Source of the DNA: Cannabis sativa
Lineage: Eukaryota > Streptophyta > Magnoliopsida > Rosales > Cannabaceae
NCBI RefSeq assembly: GCF_029168945.1
Contig: NC_083601.1
Span: 22,534,160 to 22,598,159 of the forward strand
DNA: 64,000 nucleotides
Reading direction: 5' to 3'
Of this stretch, positions 22,560 to 33,713 are shown one piece after another. The position numbers were made by a program, and so were the translations under genes. The notes under the pieces were generated by a model. The model ran no database searches. It was given only the letters and a program-made list of their open reading frames with translations, and was not told the DNA's origin. The number at the start of each line of letters is the position of its first letter. Within the stretch, counting starts at the first letter, position 1.

Positions 22560-22794
22560 AGCCTAAAAAATCCTTAAAATCTCTACCGCTCCCTCTCGCC
22601 CAGTCGCACTCTCGTTCTCACCTGACGACCTCCACCTCCGGCGGGTAATCGGAGCCCCCTTCCTCATCTCCCTGTAAGTCTCTCACCCCTATCTCTCTCT
22701 CTCTCTATTAGTCCTGTACTACTATGTAATAATGTATCTCTGTGTCTCTCTGTCTGGTGGCATTGGCTTGGTGCGATTACATTAGTATTCATTC
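22560..22794 (+). promoter_or_regulatory. Probable 5' leader of the zinc-finger gene, pyrimidine-rich
   Basis: The DNA changes here from AT-rich repeats to a C/T-rich, GC-richer stretch typical of a plant 5' UTR. A strong donor GTAAGT occurs at 22674, and acceptor-like ATTAG sites lie before the start codon (for example near 22783), so a leader intron is possible. A CT microsatellite lies near 22695. No clear TATA box was seen. Confidence 0.4.
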
Positions 22795-25493
22795 ATGTCG
22801 TCGTTCAGCTCGTCGTTTCGAGTACTGCCACCCCTTTGGAGCCAAAGCAACGGTCGTTTCTTGCTTCTTATCCACTCCAAGCGAAACCGAAACAATGCCA
22901 TTTTCATTCCCCGACTACTAGCCTCCAACGACGACTCTGCTTCCACTCCGAAACAAACCCAGGTGAACTCTCATTCTCCCTTATTCAACTTCTTTTTTTC
23001 ATATAAATTTACCTTGTTATGTTATAAAATCGATGTGGGTTTTTGATATGACAGTTGGGTTATGATCCTTCTGAGGAGTTATTTGGCCTCGAGGCCAATC
23101 TAAAGCCAAGGTCTTCTTTTTTACCCTTAAATTACTTGTTAGTATAGTCATTTGTATTATTATGTTAGCTTATGAATTGAAGACTGGTCAAAACTTTTCA
23201 TGTGGAATTTTGTTTCATATTTCTAGGCTTTCCATTAAACAATTTTGGATTGTATGTTTTGTATTGATTTGTAGGAATGGTGATTTAGGAAGTGACAAAC
23301 AAAGGTCCTGGGTTGGTCCAAATGGTCAGTATATTAGAGAACTGCCTTGCCCAACTTGCCGTGGTAGGGGATATACTCCATGTCTAGAGTGTGGTATCGA
23401 AAGGTCCAGACCAGACTGTTCAAAATGTAAGGGAAAGGTATAACAACAGCCATTTTTTCTTCTTTATTTGTTTCTTTCTTTTTGGTGCTCCTATCTAACT
23501 TGTATAATAATTTATGATCTTAATGTTTTGAAACAGGGTATAATGACTTGTCATCAGTGCTTGGGAGAATGCGTCACATGGGAAGAATCAATTGACGAGC
23601 GACCATGGGAGAAAGCACGCTCCATGTAAATTATTATCTTAACATTCTTTCCTATTTAGGCTTTTTTTCTTTTGATATTTTGATGCAAATTGGACTATGT
23701 TAAAACCCTTTATTTTCACGTCCCAGTTCTCCTCTAAAAGTGGAGGATGATGAAGTTGATAACTTAGACATCAAGTTGGACATGACAAGAAAATCAAAAC
23801 GTGTGTATCAATCACCCCCTCCTGAAGTTGGACTGAAGATCAGTCGATCTCTAAAAGTTAGTTCTCTGTATCACTCTTATGTTAGATATGAGTTACTTAT
23901 CCTCACTAACTTAACTTTGAAGGAAACACACTACCCCCTTTTAGTATAAGACATAACATATATTTCTATATGTTATGTCTGCTTCTCTCTCCTGGAGAAG
24001 GAAGGCTCTGAGGGAATAAATTTATAATTATTTCGTGAAATCATTTGATGGTTTTAGTTAGTTCTGCTCAAATATTGTTTGCATGTTTTTTTGCTTGAAA
24101 TGTTCTCTTTTATGAAAATGACCAGATGGTGGCCATATCATAAATTTATTCTTTGTCTAGTTTGGATGATTGCAGAGTCTCAATGCCAAGACTGGTCTTT
24201 TTAGTAAAAGAATGAAGATTATTCATCGTGATCCAAGGCTTCACGCTCAAAGAGTGGCTGCAATTAAGGTTGGAATTCTCATTGCTCTTTGGTAGTGTAG
24301 TTCATTGTTTTATTTTATTTGAAATCATGCCTTAACTCTACAATATTTGGAGACCAATAAACTATAGCAATTGCTATGGAAGCATGTAGGAGGAGTCAAA
24401 CCTCAAACCTTGTGAGAACAACCCACATGTCTGACCATTTGAGCAACCCTTCTTAGGTGAAGTTCACTATTTCAGTATTGTGAACTAAACAAGCTACTTT
24501 CGAGAAATGATGATATTATTCACGAGTTACATTACTTTGCTTTATATTTGGTAAAATTACTATGTTTCTAGTGTCTTTGATGCGGTAGCATTCATGGTCC
24601 AATAACAAATATTGATTGCTTAATTAGCAGTTGTATTCCATATCATGTGTAAATTTAACCATGATGCAGGAAATTTTAAAGTAGATTTTGTCGTTGGCTG
24701 GGGCAAGTTCCAATTCAAGATACTCATAACCTCCTAACTCGTTATTTTCTAACTTTAAATAAAAAAGAGAGGGAGAGCTACAATCAATTCACTTTTGTCT
24801 AATGCAGAAAGCGAAAGGAACTGCTGCTGCTAGAAAGCATGCTTCCGAAGCATTAAAAGCTTTCTTTAGTGACCCAGAAAATCGTCGGAAGAGGAGCATT
24901 GCCATGAAAGGTCAGTTTCTATTCACAAGCTTCTTCCCAATCCACAAAACCATGTTTTGCTTGCACGAAATACTTGATAATCAAATAGTTAATCCGAGCT
25001 TGAAAGTATCATAGCATGGGCAGCCCAAGACACCAAAAGTATTTCATAATTGACTTTTTCTATTGTAATGTGTAAGCCATTCTTGCCTAATGCAGGGGTG
25101 AAGTTCTTCTGCAAAAACTGTGGACGCGAGGGGCACAGAAGACACTACTGTCCAGAACTAAAGGGTTTAACTGGTAGGCAGTTCAAATGCCGGATATGTG
25201 GAAAAAAGGGACATAACAGAAGAACTTGTCCAAAGACAAGGTTGCTGCATAGTCACAAAAGAACTGTTAGAAAACATTTTCACTGCAGCATATGCCGTGG
25301 AAGAGGCCATAACCGTAGGACTTGCCCCGAAGTTATTGGTACAGAGTCAAGTAATTCTAGTGTAAAGAAAGGCCCTTTGGGTTCTGAAAGCAGAAAATAC
25401 AAGTGTCGATTGTGCCAACAAGTTGGACACAACATTAGGACATGTCCTAGTAAAAATGTAAATGGTTCTGAGTTCCAAAAAGAAACCAGATGA
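22795..25493 (+). CDS. DnaJ-type zinc-binding and CCHC zinc-knuckle protein, probably organellar (8 exons, 399 aa)
   Basis: Coding exons: 22795-22962, 23055-23110, 23275-23437, 23537-23625, 23727-23856, 24176-24268, 24808-24910 and 25096-25493. All junctions are GT/AG, and the joined frame is 1200 nt with no internal stop. Residues 1-55 are rich in Ser, Arg and hydrophobics with few acidic residues, like a chloroplast or mitochondrial transit peptide. Residues 100-141 hold four Cys pairs (C100/C103, C111/C114, C123/C126, C134/C137), two in clear CxxCxGxG form, as in the DnaJ/BSD2 zinc domain. A basic linker (about 210-267) follows, then four CX2CX4HX4C knuckles starting at C273, C299, C331 and C371. 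Such knuckles usually bind single-stranded RNA or DNA, and the DnaJ-type domain binds unfolded protein. A role in organelle RNA or protein maturation is inference. Plants have a conserved family of this layout, but I cannot name a characterised member. Confidence 0.88.
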
Positions 25494-25932
25494 ATATTTT
25501 GTGCTTTACTGAGATATATAATGAATTTGTGTTTTTTTCTTTTTTCATTGTCTTTTAAAGAATATAAATCCTCTTGATCAAAATAGAGTATAGAAGCGAG
25601 TGAGCATTACACGTGCTTTTTTTTTTCATTTTCTTTTTTGGGACAAACTATAGAGAAATTTGAGCATGGATGCATTGTTAAACAGGGCAAAAGTATGTCT
25701 GATCATCTCCAAGGTACTATTTATTTTTTATTTAAATTGTTAATTAGAGAGCCATTTTTCGTAAAGATACTTTAATCATGTTTTTCGTTTTAATTAAAAT
25801 TGATTATTTTTATTATATTTTTATAATTTGAATTCATTCACTATAGATTAATTTAATCAAATAATGAAAAAAAAAAGTAGTTGGACAAGTAATGTATGTT
25901 GTCTCATCATGTATTTACTTTTAAGTTGTGCA

Positions 25933-26462
25933 ATGGAGTGTCTCCGTAGAGATGAGATGGTTCCTAGTCCTAATAGGAAGTATTGCAGCCGAGGACTTGT
26001 TCGACCCTCCAAAGGCTTTGGCGGGCGTAGTTTCCAATCAGCCACTGGTATACTCCCATCCTAACTGTGAATTTGTAACTAAAGGATTTCATCTCCTGAA
26101 ACACCTTCAATTGTACATGTTCATTCAGCTGATAGAAAAACGCGCACTAGAGTTTCCAACAGCAAGAAGAAATACTGACTGAAAAAGTAAAAGTGTTACG
26201 GCTGGACCTTCCTACTCAAACTCACCACTCCCAACTTCTTTACCAATTCCAAAGTTCCCTATCCAACCAAAGACTACTCTGTCTTTAATGTTGCCTGAGT
26301 CTGCGCTTGCATCCCCTAATGAAGGTTAGTCTCTTCATTTTTTGAATTATTTATCTCGTACTTATTAAATTCTAATGATCAAATCACACTGCAACAGCAG
26401 ACATTAATGTGTTGGAAGTCAATGAGAACACTGCATTGGCTACTGAGACGGTTGTTTGCTAA
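25933..26462 (+). pseudogene. PNRC-like small gene, frameshifted (3 exons)
   Basis: Three pieces fit a gene by reading frame and splice phase. Exon 1 is 25933-26047 ('MECLRRDEMVPSPNRKY', then 'RPSKGFGGRSFQSAT'), exon 2 is 26129-26324, and exon 3 is 26401-26462, ending in TAA. The introns have GT/AG ends and matching phase 1. Exon 2 begins in frame ('DRKTRTRVSNSKKKY') but then needs two frame changes to reach 'AGPSYSNSPLPTSLPIPKF'. The latter resembles the SP...LP.PKF motif of plant PNRC-like proteins, a poorly characterised group. The frameshifts suggest a pseudogene; two sequencing errors would be the alternative. The family call is from recognition only. Confidence 0.5.
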
Positions 26463-27028
26463 TTATCATAACTAACACACCATTCTGAAGCACAAACAGG
26501 TTTTTTTTAATCAAAACTTTGAATTCACTTGGTTTTGTGCAAAGAAAAAGTCGTTAGTATCACTTATTATATTCTATGAATCTTATGATCGGTTTATGTT
26601 ATTTCTATTTAAGACACATGGCTGATTATTATTTACTGCTGAAAGTGATTCCTTTTTCTATAGAAAGACCTAATTACTAGTTATTATGATTTACTGAGAG
26701 TATTTCTTTCTCTACTCCCTAAGTAATTTCCCTTTGCATAGAGACTCTTATGTTAAGGACGCTTGCAAAGGTGAGCTGGGCACCGCAGTTAGCGTGAAAG
26801 CTAAGAAGATTTGAGAGAAAAAAAATATTGAGAGAGGGGCCAATGTTGCTCCCACGAGGCACAATCACACAATGCAACAACTTGTTAAGATGGCTATCGT
26901 GTGCATCCATGAGTGAAAGCTTCCCATACAAAATGAAATATCAAAAAGTTTAAAGGAAAAACTAACCATTCTCCCCTACAACAATAAATATCATAAGAAC
27001 AAAGGGAGAAGGTTATATTTTAGCCTAA
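26463..27028. other. Spacer between the PNRC-like remnant and the glycosyltransferase
   Basis: No credible gene seen. A minus-strand open frame of 70 codons (26719-26931) resembles nothing I recognise. The part next to 27028 is the probable 3' UTR of the minus-strand glycosyltransferase. Confidence 0.5.
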
Positions 27029-28489
27029 CTAATTGGATGCCTTACTTCTCAAAGTAAATGCCAAGTCCGAGAGTGCTCTGGTGGAAGACCCATCGTGACT
27101 GAGTGCTTTAGCAGCTGCATCTTTAAGCTCATTCATACGGTCTCTAACTTTTTTACCCTCTTCACAACTTGGATCCATCAGCACCTTCACAACTCTAGCA
27201 ATTTCATCTCGTCCAACGATGCCATTTTCAACCGTTATTGGTCGCAACGCAACTTCTAGGCCATCTACAAGCATAACTGCATTCATTTTTTGCTCTGCAA
27301 AAAGTGGCCACGCAATCAGTGGTATCCCTTCCACGATGCTCTCAAGGGTCGAGCTCCAACCACAGTGGCATAAAAACCCTCCCGTCGAGCCATGGCTCAG
27401 CACCAGAGTTTGTGGGGCCCAAGATTGCACAACCAAACCTCGTCCTTTGGTTCTCTCCAAAAACCCCTGAGGTAAGACATCAATAGCCTCAAATTGGCTT
27501 TGACTGTCTTTGAGATATGCAGCGTTGGCAGATTCATTGTCTGGCTTCCTCACCACCCATAAAAACTTCTGGCCACTCATTTCCAATCCAAATGCCAGCT
27601 CTGTCATCTGATCACTAGACAGTGTCCCACCGCTACCGAAAGAAACGTATAGAACAGAGCGACTTGGTTGCTTGTCCAACCAGCTCAAACAATACTCTGA
27701 CCCATTCGTATTAGAATTAGTTGGGCCAATTTGCACGATTGGCCCCACTGGAAAGATAGGAAGCATTCCTTCATTTGCTTGCAAAGCTTTTATTGCTTCG
27801 GATTCAATACCCGAAAAGCTATTGATGATGATACCCTCCGTCAAGTACACCTCTTTGGACGTGTTCAGAAATGACTTGTAAGTCTCACTTTGGCGATCTT
27901 GGATCGGTTCTAACACATCCTTACCATGAAGGGGTGCACAGCCAGGTAGTTTGATCAGGTCGGGTAGGTCTCTCATGAATCGACAAGAGAATGACTTGTC
28001 CAGCATGGGCAAGTGGAAGAGCAAGGACAATACAGCGGCATTTGTAGGGAAGAATATAAAAGTAGAAATGTTTAATCCCCTGGCGACTTCTAAGGCTTTT
28101 ACACCAAAAGGGTCCGCAAAGAAAGCAGTCAATGGGGTAGAATTAGTAGCACTACTTATTAGTAAAGAGTTTAACAGGGTTTGAAGAGAAGAGAGGGAGT
28201 GAGTTATGATGAGGGAAAGTTTGGATGCAGGTTTGGAATCTTTAGGAAGGTCGTCGAAGTTGACAGCTGGAGGAAGATAGATGATGTCGATGGTGGCCGG
28301 TAGAGAGTCAAGAATTGCCTTTTTGGCTGGAGATGGAGCACTGTAATCGTCGGTAGTGGTGAGAATGAAGCATGTAACGTGAAAGTTGTGGAGAAGAACA
28401 AGACGTTTGGCGAACTCAACAAAGGGAATTAGGTGACTAACACCAGGGCTAGGGAAAATGGCTATGTGGGTTTTCTTATCCATGGTCAT
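27029..28489 (-). CDS. UDP-glycosyltransferase, UGT72-like (hydroquinone/monolignol glucosyltransferase type)
   Basis: Single-exon gene of 486 codons, the usual length for family 1 plant glycosyltransferases. These cytosolic enzymes move a sugar, usually glucose from UDP-glucose, to a small phenolic or other acceptor. The N-terminus 'HIAIFPSPGVSHLIP' carries the catalytic His (H19). 'FFADPFG' carries the partner Asp (D126). The 44-residue PSPG sugar-donor box spans W357-Q400 and ends in Gln, which goes with UDP-glucose use. The overall pattern ('LPGCAPLHGKD', 'YVSFGSGGTLSSDQ', 'WVVRKPDNESANAAYL') is that of UGT72 enzymes, which act on monolignols and hydroquinone-like phenols; the true acceptor is unknown. 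One departure is HCGWSS in place of the usual HCGWNS, giving Ser at 379. There are two possible starts (M1 or M3). The reading frame is intact. Confidence 0.93.
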   Translation of the reverse strand: MTMDKKTHIAIFPSPGVSHLIPFVEFAKRLVLLHNFHVTCFILTTTDDYSAPSPAKKAILDSLPATIDIIYLPPAVNFDDLPKDSKPASKLSLIITHSLSSLQTLLNSLLISSATNSTPLTAFFADPFGVKALEVARGLNISTFIFFPTNAAVLSLLFHLPMLDKSFSCRFMRDLPDLIKLPGCAPLHGKDVLEPIQDRQSETYKSFLNTSKEVYLTEGIIINSFSGIESEAIKALQANEGMLPIFPVGPIVQIGPTNSNTNGSEYCLSWLDKQPSRSVLYVSFGSGGTLSSDQMTELAFGLEMSGQKFLWVVRKPDNESANAAYLKDSQSQFEAIDVLPQGFLERTKGRGLVVQSWAPQTLVLSHGSTGGFLCHCGWSSTLESIVEGIPLIAWPLFAEQKMNAVMLVDGLEVALRPITVENGIVGRDEIARVVKVLMDPSCEEGKKVRDRMNELKDAAAKALSHDGSSTRALSDLAFTLRSKASN

Positions 28490-28530
28490 TTAGCTTTTTG
28501 AAGTGGTTATGGTTTCATTACTTCTTCACA

Positions 28531-28540
28531 TATTTATATA
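28531..28540 (-). promoter_or_regulatory. TATA box of the glycosyltransferase gene
   Basis: On the minus strand this reads TATATAAATA and ends about 41 bp before the ATG. It implies a short 5' UTR of some 10-20 bases if this box is used. Confidence 0.55.
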
Positions 28541-28873
28541 CATAATCGGGGCCTACTTATGAGTATACTGATTTGTCATAATAGGAATGCTCGCAATTTC
28601 CTATGTCATATCTATTACTGTTTATTTGTTGTACAAATGATTTGTCTCTACACAGACTCTTGTTTGACTTGGCTAGCTATAGCTTCATCATTTCGAAAAG
28701 AAAGCAACGTGATTCCTAGTCTTCAAGTTTTAGTAGTTTAGCTCATTAAAAAATAATTGGTGGTTTAGCTTTTTCAAATCTTTATCTTCATAAATATTTA
28801 AAAAATGTTTGTGACGTATGTAGTGACTACATTTTGAGAAATGCTAACGTGTCACTGAGGTGACTTACTCGTG

Positions 28874-29107
28874 GGGTTCGTTTGGAACGCTGTATTAGGT
28901 CGTATTGTATTGTATTGTATTGAATTGTATTTTATGCAATATTTTTATGTAAAACTATATGTGGTATTAACTTTTATGGACACTTAAATATATATTATTT
29001 TAGTATAAATTAAAGTTTAACATAGTATTATATAAAAATATGATATATAATCCAATTCAATATAATACAATACAATACGACCTAATACGGCGTTCCAAAC
29101 GAGCACT
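28874..29107. mobile_element. MITE with long terminal inverted repeats, hAT-like
   Basis: The left end 'cgtttggaacgctgtatt', followed by TATTG repeats, is mirrored by the right end 'aatacggcgttccaaacg'. The inverted repeats are about 50 bp long around an AT-rich core with no coding capacity. The CGTTTGG-type ends suggest a hAT-related MITE. The exact outer bases and target duplication could not be fixed. Confidence 0.7.
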
Positions 29108-29697
29108 TGGTATATACCTTAATAACTGGTCTCACCCAAAAAGAATTATTAAAAAGTATTATTATTAGTTAGTATTTTTTTAAAAAAAATGTTAAGGAAA
29201 CTATTTTTTTTCACTCTTTTTTACACATTCTATTTAGTATAATAACAAATGTCATCATCTAAGACTTATTTTTACTTAATAATTAATTATTATATTATAA
29301 TTATAGGATATATCTATGGTAATGATTATTGTTTTGTTTTTATGGGATGAATGTTTTTATAGCCATAGATAATAGATCAAATGGTAATAAATAAACAAGT
29401 GTATAATAATAGTTAATATTTGGGTTGTAGTAGATTATTTATCATATTTTTTTAATAATATTAAATAAATTTATTTATAAAAAATAATTAAATAATATTT
29501 TCTCCCTTCTCTTCTCTTTTCTCATTTCTTTCACTTAATTATCTCTATTGACATTTTTTTTACTGTGTATTTTCTTCCCATGAACAATATTAATATTTAA
29601 TTTTCAAAATATATAATAAACATTCTTAATAAGTGTATGAACAACAAATCAAGTAAATTATTATTATTATTATACTAAATACAAATAAATTAAAGGT

Positions 29698-30027
29698 CAC
29701 TTGAAAAAATTGCTACTTTTAGTGACAATTTTTTAGTCACAATATAATTTTTTTTGTAAATAAATGTGATTTTTAGTCACAACAAAATGTTACTTGTGAC
29801 TAAATCATAGTATTTAGTTACACGTTCTGACTAATTTAATTTTAGTCACAATAAGTATTGTGGCTAAAAATATATTTAGTCACAACAAATTGTAATTTTT
29901 GTGACTAATAGTTTTAGTCATGGACCATTTAGTCATAATATAGAAATAATAATTTATAATTAGTTACAATTTTTTTCACTTTTAATCACAAGTTTTGTTG
30001 TGACTAAAATTAAGATTTTTTGTAGTG
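29698..30027. mobile_element. Non-autonomous CACTA element, TSD GGT
   Basis: It starts CACTTGAAAAAAT and ends with the complement of CACTACAAAAAATC. It is flanked by the 3-bp duplication GGT (29695-29697 and 30028-30030), as expected for CACTA elements. The 330-bp body is filled with direct and inverted copies of TTAGTCACAA-type motifs, like the subterminal transposase-binding repeats of this superfamily. It has no ORF. Confidence 0.85.
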
Positions 30028-30030
30028 GGT

Positions 30031-31801
30031 CTTGTCAGTAGATATTAAATTTTATATTATTTTTAATACTAAATTTAAACTATTAGATCTATTTAAATTT
30101 AAGAGTCAAAATTAAGTCTAAATTAAAAAAAAAAAAAAACTCACTTCTTTGTGTTAATATTACTTTCTTGGCACAATTAGAAAAAAAAAATTAAAAATAC
30201 TTTTTTTTTTGTATATTTACAATTTCACGTACGACCTAAAATTTTTATTTATAAAAATACACTTATAAAGTTTAAAATTATAAGAATACAATCTGCTCAA
30301 CAAAAAGTAAGAAAGCTGCTAAAAATAACGAGAAATCAATCTCACGACAATTATAAATTTATAAATAAACTAAAAAATAATCTCATGACAACTATAAATA
30401 AAGTATAAAAAAAAAAAAAAGATTTATTGATTTTACTGGAGAAGTATTTTGGTAAATAAAAAAGTTCAAAGCGTAAAAATAAAATAAAAAATCGTGTTGA
30501 TATATTTTTGTAATTCTTTTAAAAATTTTGGTCTATATGTAAATTTTTCAAAAAAAAAAAAAATCACACTTCTTTACACCCACCCATTGTATTATATTTG
30601 TTACCATCATCGTCCGATGACCTTCATGCAACTGTTGTCGCACTATTTATCGACAACCTATAGTTGTCATTGCCCATCACAACCACAAAAATAATAAATC
30701 TTCTAAAAGAAAAGTTTCTTTCTTGCTTTCTGAAAAAATAAACTTAAGCAATTTCATGTACCGTTTATCACCATTTAAATTATGCTTTTTTTTTTATTCT
30801 TTTTCATATCAGTAGCCAAATAAAAAAAGAAAAATTAAATTGGCCTCATTTATCAAAGTCAATGTTAGATATAAGTTAGTTATTTATGTATTGTTCATGA
30901 CTATGTTTTCTTGTAGTTTATTTCAGATCATATTTTAGAATTTTATTTTAGCTTTAATAATAGTGATAGTTATTTTTTTTTTCAATTAATATTTTTAAAT
31001 GAATTTAGTGAAAAAAAATTATTCAAAAGAATTTCATAAGTAAAAAATTGAATGAATTAAAAAAATGGTTATCTTATTTTAAAATAATAATAATAATCTC
31101 TTAATTGTTAGCTGTTATTTAAAATATTTTAAAAAAAAAATCTCAGTTTTTATTTATATATTAAATATAAAATTTATTAATAGTATAATGTTATAAATTT
31201 ATTTCTGTATGAAAAGGGAAAAAAACTTTTTTTTGTTAGTTTAGGTATAGTTAATTAATTACACATTAATTAGTATTTATATGATTAAAAAATAAAGTAT
31301 AACAAATATAAAGAAAGATACAATATGTTTAAAGTTAATTAATTTAGCACTACTTTTAAATATATTATTTGATACTTATATTTAATAGGTTATAGGTGTC
31401 AGAATTTTTCTTAGGCTCAATACTATTTCAATAATTTAATATTTTGATTGGGTATATGAAAGTCTATATTAATTAATGTACACAATCAAAAGTCATACAC
31501 ATCAATGATTAAAAAATGTTTCTATACTATGAGAACAAAATAAGGGCATGTACCATAGAATTATTCTATATATACTATTTCACATCTAATATTAGTAATG
31601 TATATATATATTTACTAAGTGGAAGTTACTTGTCGAGCCACGTGAATATTAGTTTTTTTGGTTTTTTTTTTAGATTTCTATAACTAAAAGTATGATTATA
31701 TGAATGATTTATTTTATTAAAATAATCTTTGTGTTGTTTTATATTTTAGACTCATCGTTCGTTTTGGATCTACATACAACTGAGTAGAAAACAACCTTCA
31801 A
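30031..31801. other. AT-rich spacer with no recognisable gene
   Basis: Long A and T runs and short open frames only. I found no gene, repeat boundary or RNA gene that I could support. Confidence 0.5.
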
Positions 31802-31806
31802 TGTGA

Positions 31807-33115
31807 TGTGTTAGGTTATTTTTAGTATTATTTTTAGATTAATTTTAGTGTGTTTTTAATTTAGTTTTACTCGTGTTTGGAGTAATTTATGCTTGTATTA
31901 TCTTTTATTTTTGCAGATTTAAAATAAAAGAATATTAGAAAATATCAAAAGAATAAGATCAAAAAAATAAAAAAATGATAAAAAGATCAAATAAAAGATA
32001 AGTGTACAAGATGAGGACCATGTCGCGGCATGGAAAAGAGCATGCCATGGCCCGTGTCAAAGAAGCCTGAATCCGTGTGTGAAAAATGCAACACGGGCAG
32101 CGGCATAGGGAGAGTATGCCGCAGCCCGCCCCCATAATTCAAAGGGAAATAGGACTTTTCAGCGTGGGCTTATCTTCCCTCTCTAATTCGAAGCTGAATA
32201 GGTTTTCTGCAAAGGCTATCATATGCTATCTTTTTCTATCCCTCATTGCCTATATAAGAAGTGAACTTTAGTTGATTTCAGTAGGCAATTCAGAAGGAAA
32301 TCAGAGGCATGCAACGGAGTACGAATTTTAGAGATTGAAATTAATACTGGAACCATTTTTCAGAGGGTTTTCAGCATTCTCTTCTTCTATATTTTCTTCT
32401 CTTTTCTAAAATTAATGTGTTAATTTGCTAAAATGAACATGAATAACTAAACAGTTAATTAGGGTCTAGATGGAGATTGTTTGATATTGTTTTATGGTTT
32501 TAATATGATTTAATTTTCTCTCAATTTTTATGTATTCTATTTCATTCGTATTAATTACTTTTAATTACCTGGCCATCAATTAATTGTTTTATGATTTTGA
32601 TGTGAGATATCAGAAGTGAGTGTCAATTATACCATAGTGAAATAGAACTGAATTTTGATATCGGATGAGAGTACCTATATGGTTTAGATAGCTTATAGGG
32701 TTTCCGTGTTTAATGTTCGTTGCATGTTTAATTTATCACGAGAGTATAAAATTTACATGTAATTGGGGTTTATATATTTGAGAAGACTATAAATTACCTT
32801 AGTAAACCTGCTATTGTATAGAAATTGTTAATAGGAAGATAATCATATTAGGCCAGAACTAAGAGATACAATTAAAATCGAAAGCCCTAACTTTTATTCA
32901 TTGTTAATTTGCCTATTAATTTACTTGCTTCCTGATTTTTATTGTTCTTATTGTTTCCTAATTTAAATTTTCTCTTAAATTTTATTTAGTCAAATATAAG
33001 TAAGAGTTTAATTTTAACGTACTTAACTACAATCCTTGTGGAATCAACCTCACTCTTTGCGAGTAATACTTGTTCAAACGAGACGTATACTTGCGTGTTG
33101 CAAAATACCACAACA
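31807..33115 (+). mobile_element. Solo LTR of a gypsy-type element
   Basis: Runs from TGTGTTAGG to CCACAACA. The end portion ('acaatccttgtggaatcaacc', then 'tatacttgcgtg') is typical of plant gypsy LTRs that precede a TGGCGCC-type primer site. The flanks are TGTGA (31802-31806) on the left and TGAGA after the right terminus (read past the later LINE insertion), a 4/5 match for a target duplication. It contains a GC-rich block (32010-32135) with repeated 'gcatgcc/ggcatg' words. Confidence 0.7.
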
Positions 33116-33117
33116 TG

Positions 33118-33697
33118 CTGGTTTGGGGTAGGTTTAATCTACCTAAACATAGTGTCATACTATGGACTGCTATGCATAAAAAATTGAGAACAAAAGAACG
33201 ATTGCATAAGTTTGGCATTATTGATAATGCTGATTGTGTTTTCTGCTCAAGTGGAATCAAAAGAGCATTTATTTTTCAATTGTAGCTGGACATTACAGTG
33301 TTGTACAGGTGTGGCACACTGGCTGCAATGGAGGTGTTCAACCCTTGACTTAGCAGGTATAACTAGGTGGATTCAGAGGGTGCGAATGAGTAGATTCAAA
33401 AGGGGAGTGATGGCAGCTGCCCTTGCTAGCCTAGTTTACAATGTTTGGAGAAGTAGAAATGAATTGATATGGCAAAACAAAATCCCCAATGCTGAACAGG
33501 TGGTGAATCAGATTAAAAGAAATGTTAAACAAAGACTACTTCTTATTTGGCCAAGGAAAATAAGCAAGGAAGATGTAATGTGGTTTAATAATTTGTAAAT
33601 TTGTATAGATACACACTGAGGCCTCCCTTATTGGGTGTGGTGCTCTTAGTTTGTATAGAAAATGATTTTGTGCAATGAATGGCTGATTTTCCAAAAA
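33118..33697 (+). mobile_element. 5'-truncated L1-type LINE, 3' end only, with a 16-bp TSD
   Basis: The coding part (to 33598) is the C-terminal end of LINE ORF2. It has the zinc-binding reverse transcriptase domain ('RFNLPKHSVILWTAMHKKL', 'DCVFCSSG', 'EHLFFNCSW') and a downstream conserved tail ('VYNVWRSRNELIWQNK'). A one-base frameshift lies near 33260. A 3' UTR of about 95 bp and a short A run follow. The word AAAATACCACAACATG is present at 33102-33117 and 33698-33713 and is the target duplication. It inserted at the right terminus of the solo LTR. Confidence 0.9.
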
Positions 33698-33713
33698 AAA
33701 ATACCACAACATG

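Noticed and set aside
26719..26931. Minus-strand frame of 70 codons between the PNRC-like remnant and the UGT
   Set aside because: No known motif, no splice or promoter support, and it lies just downstream of the UGT stop.
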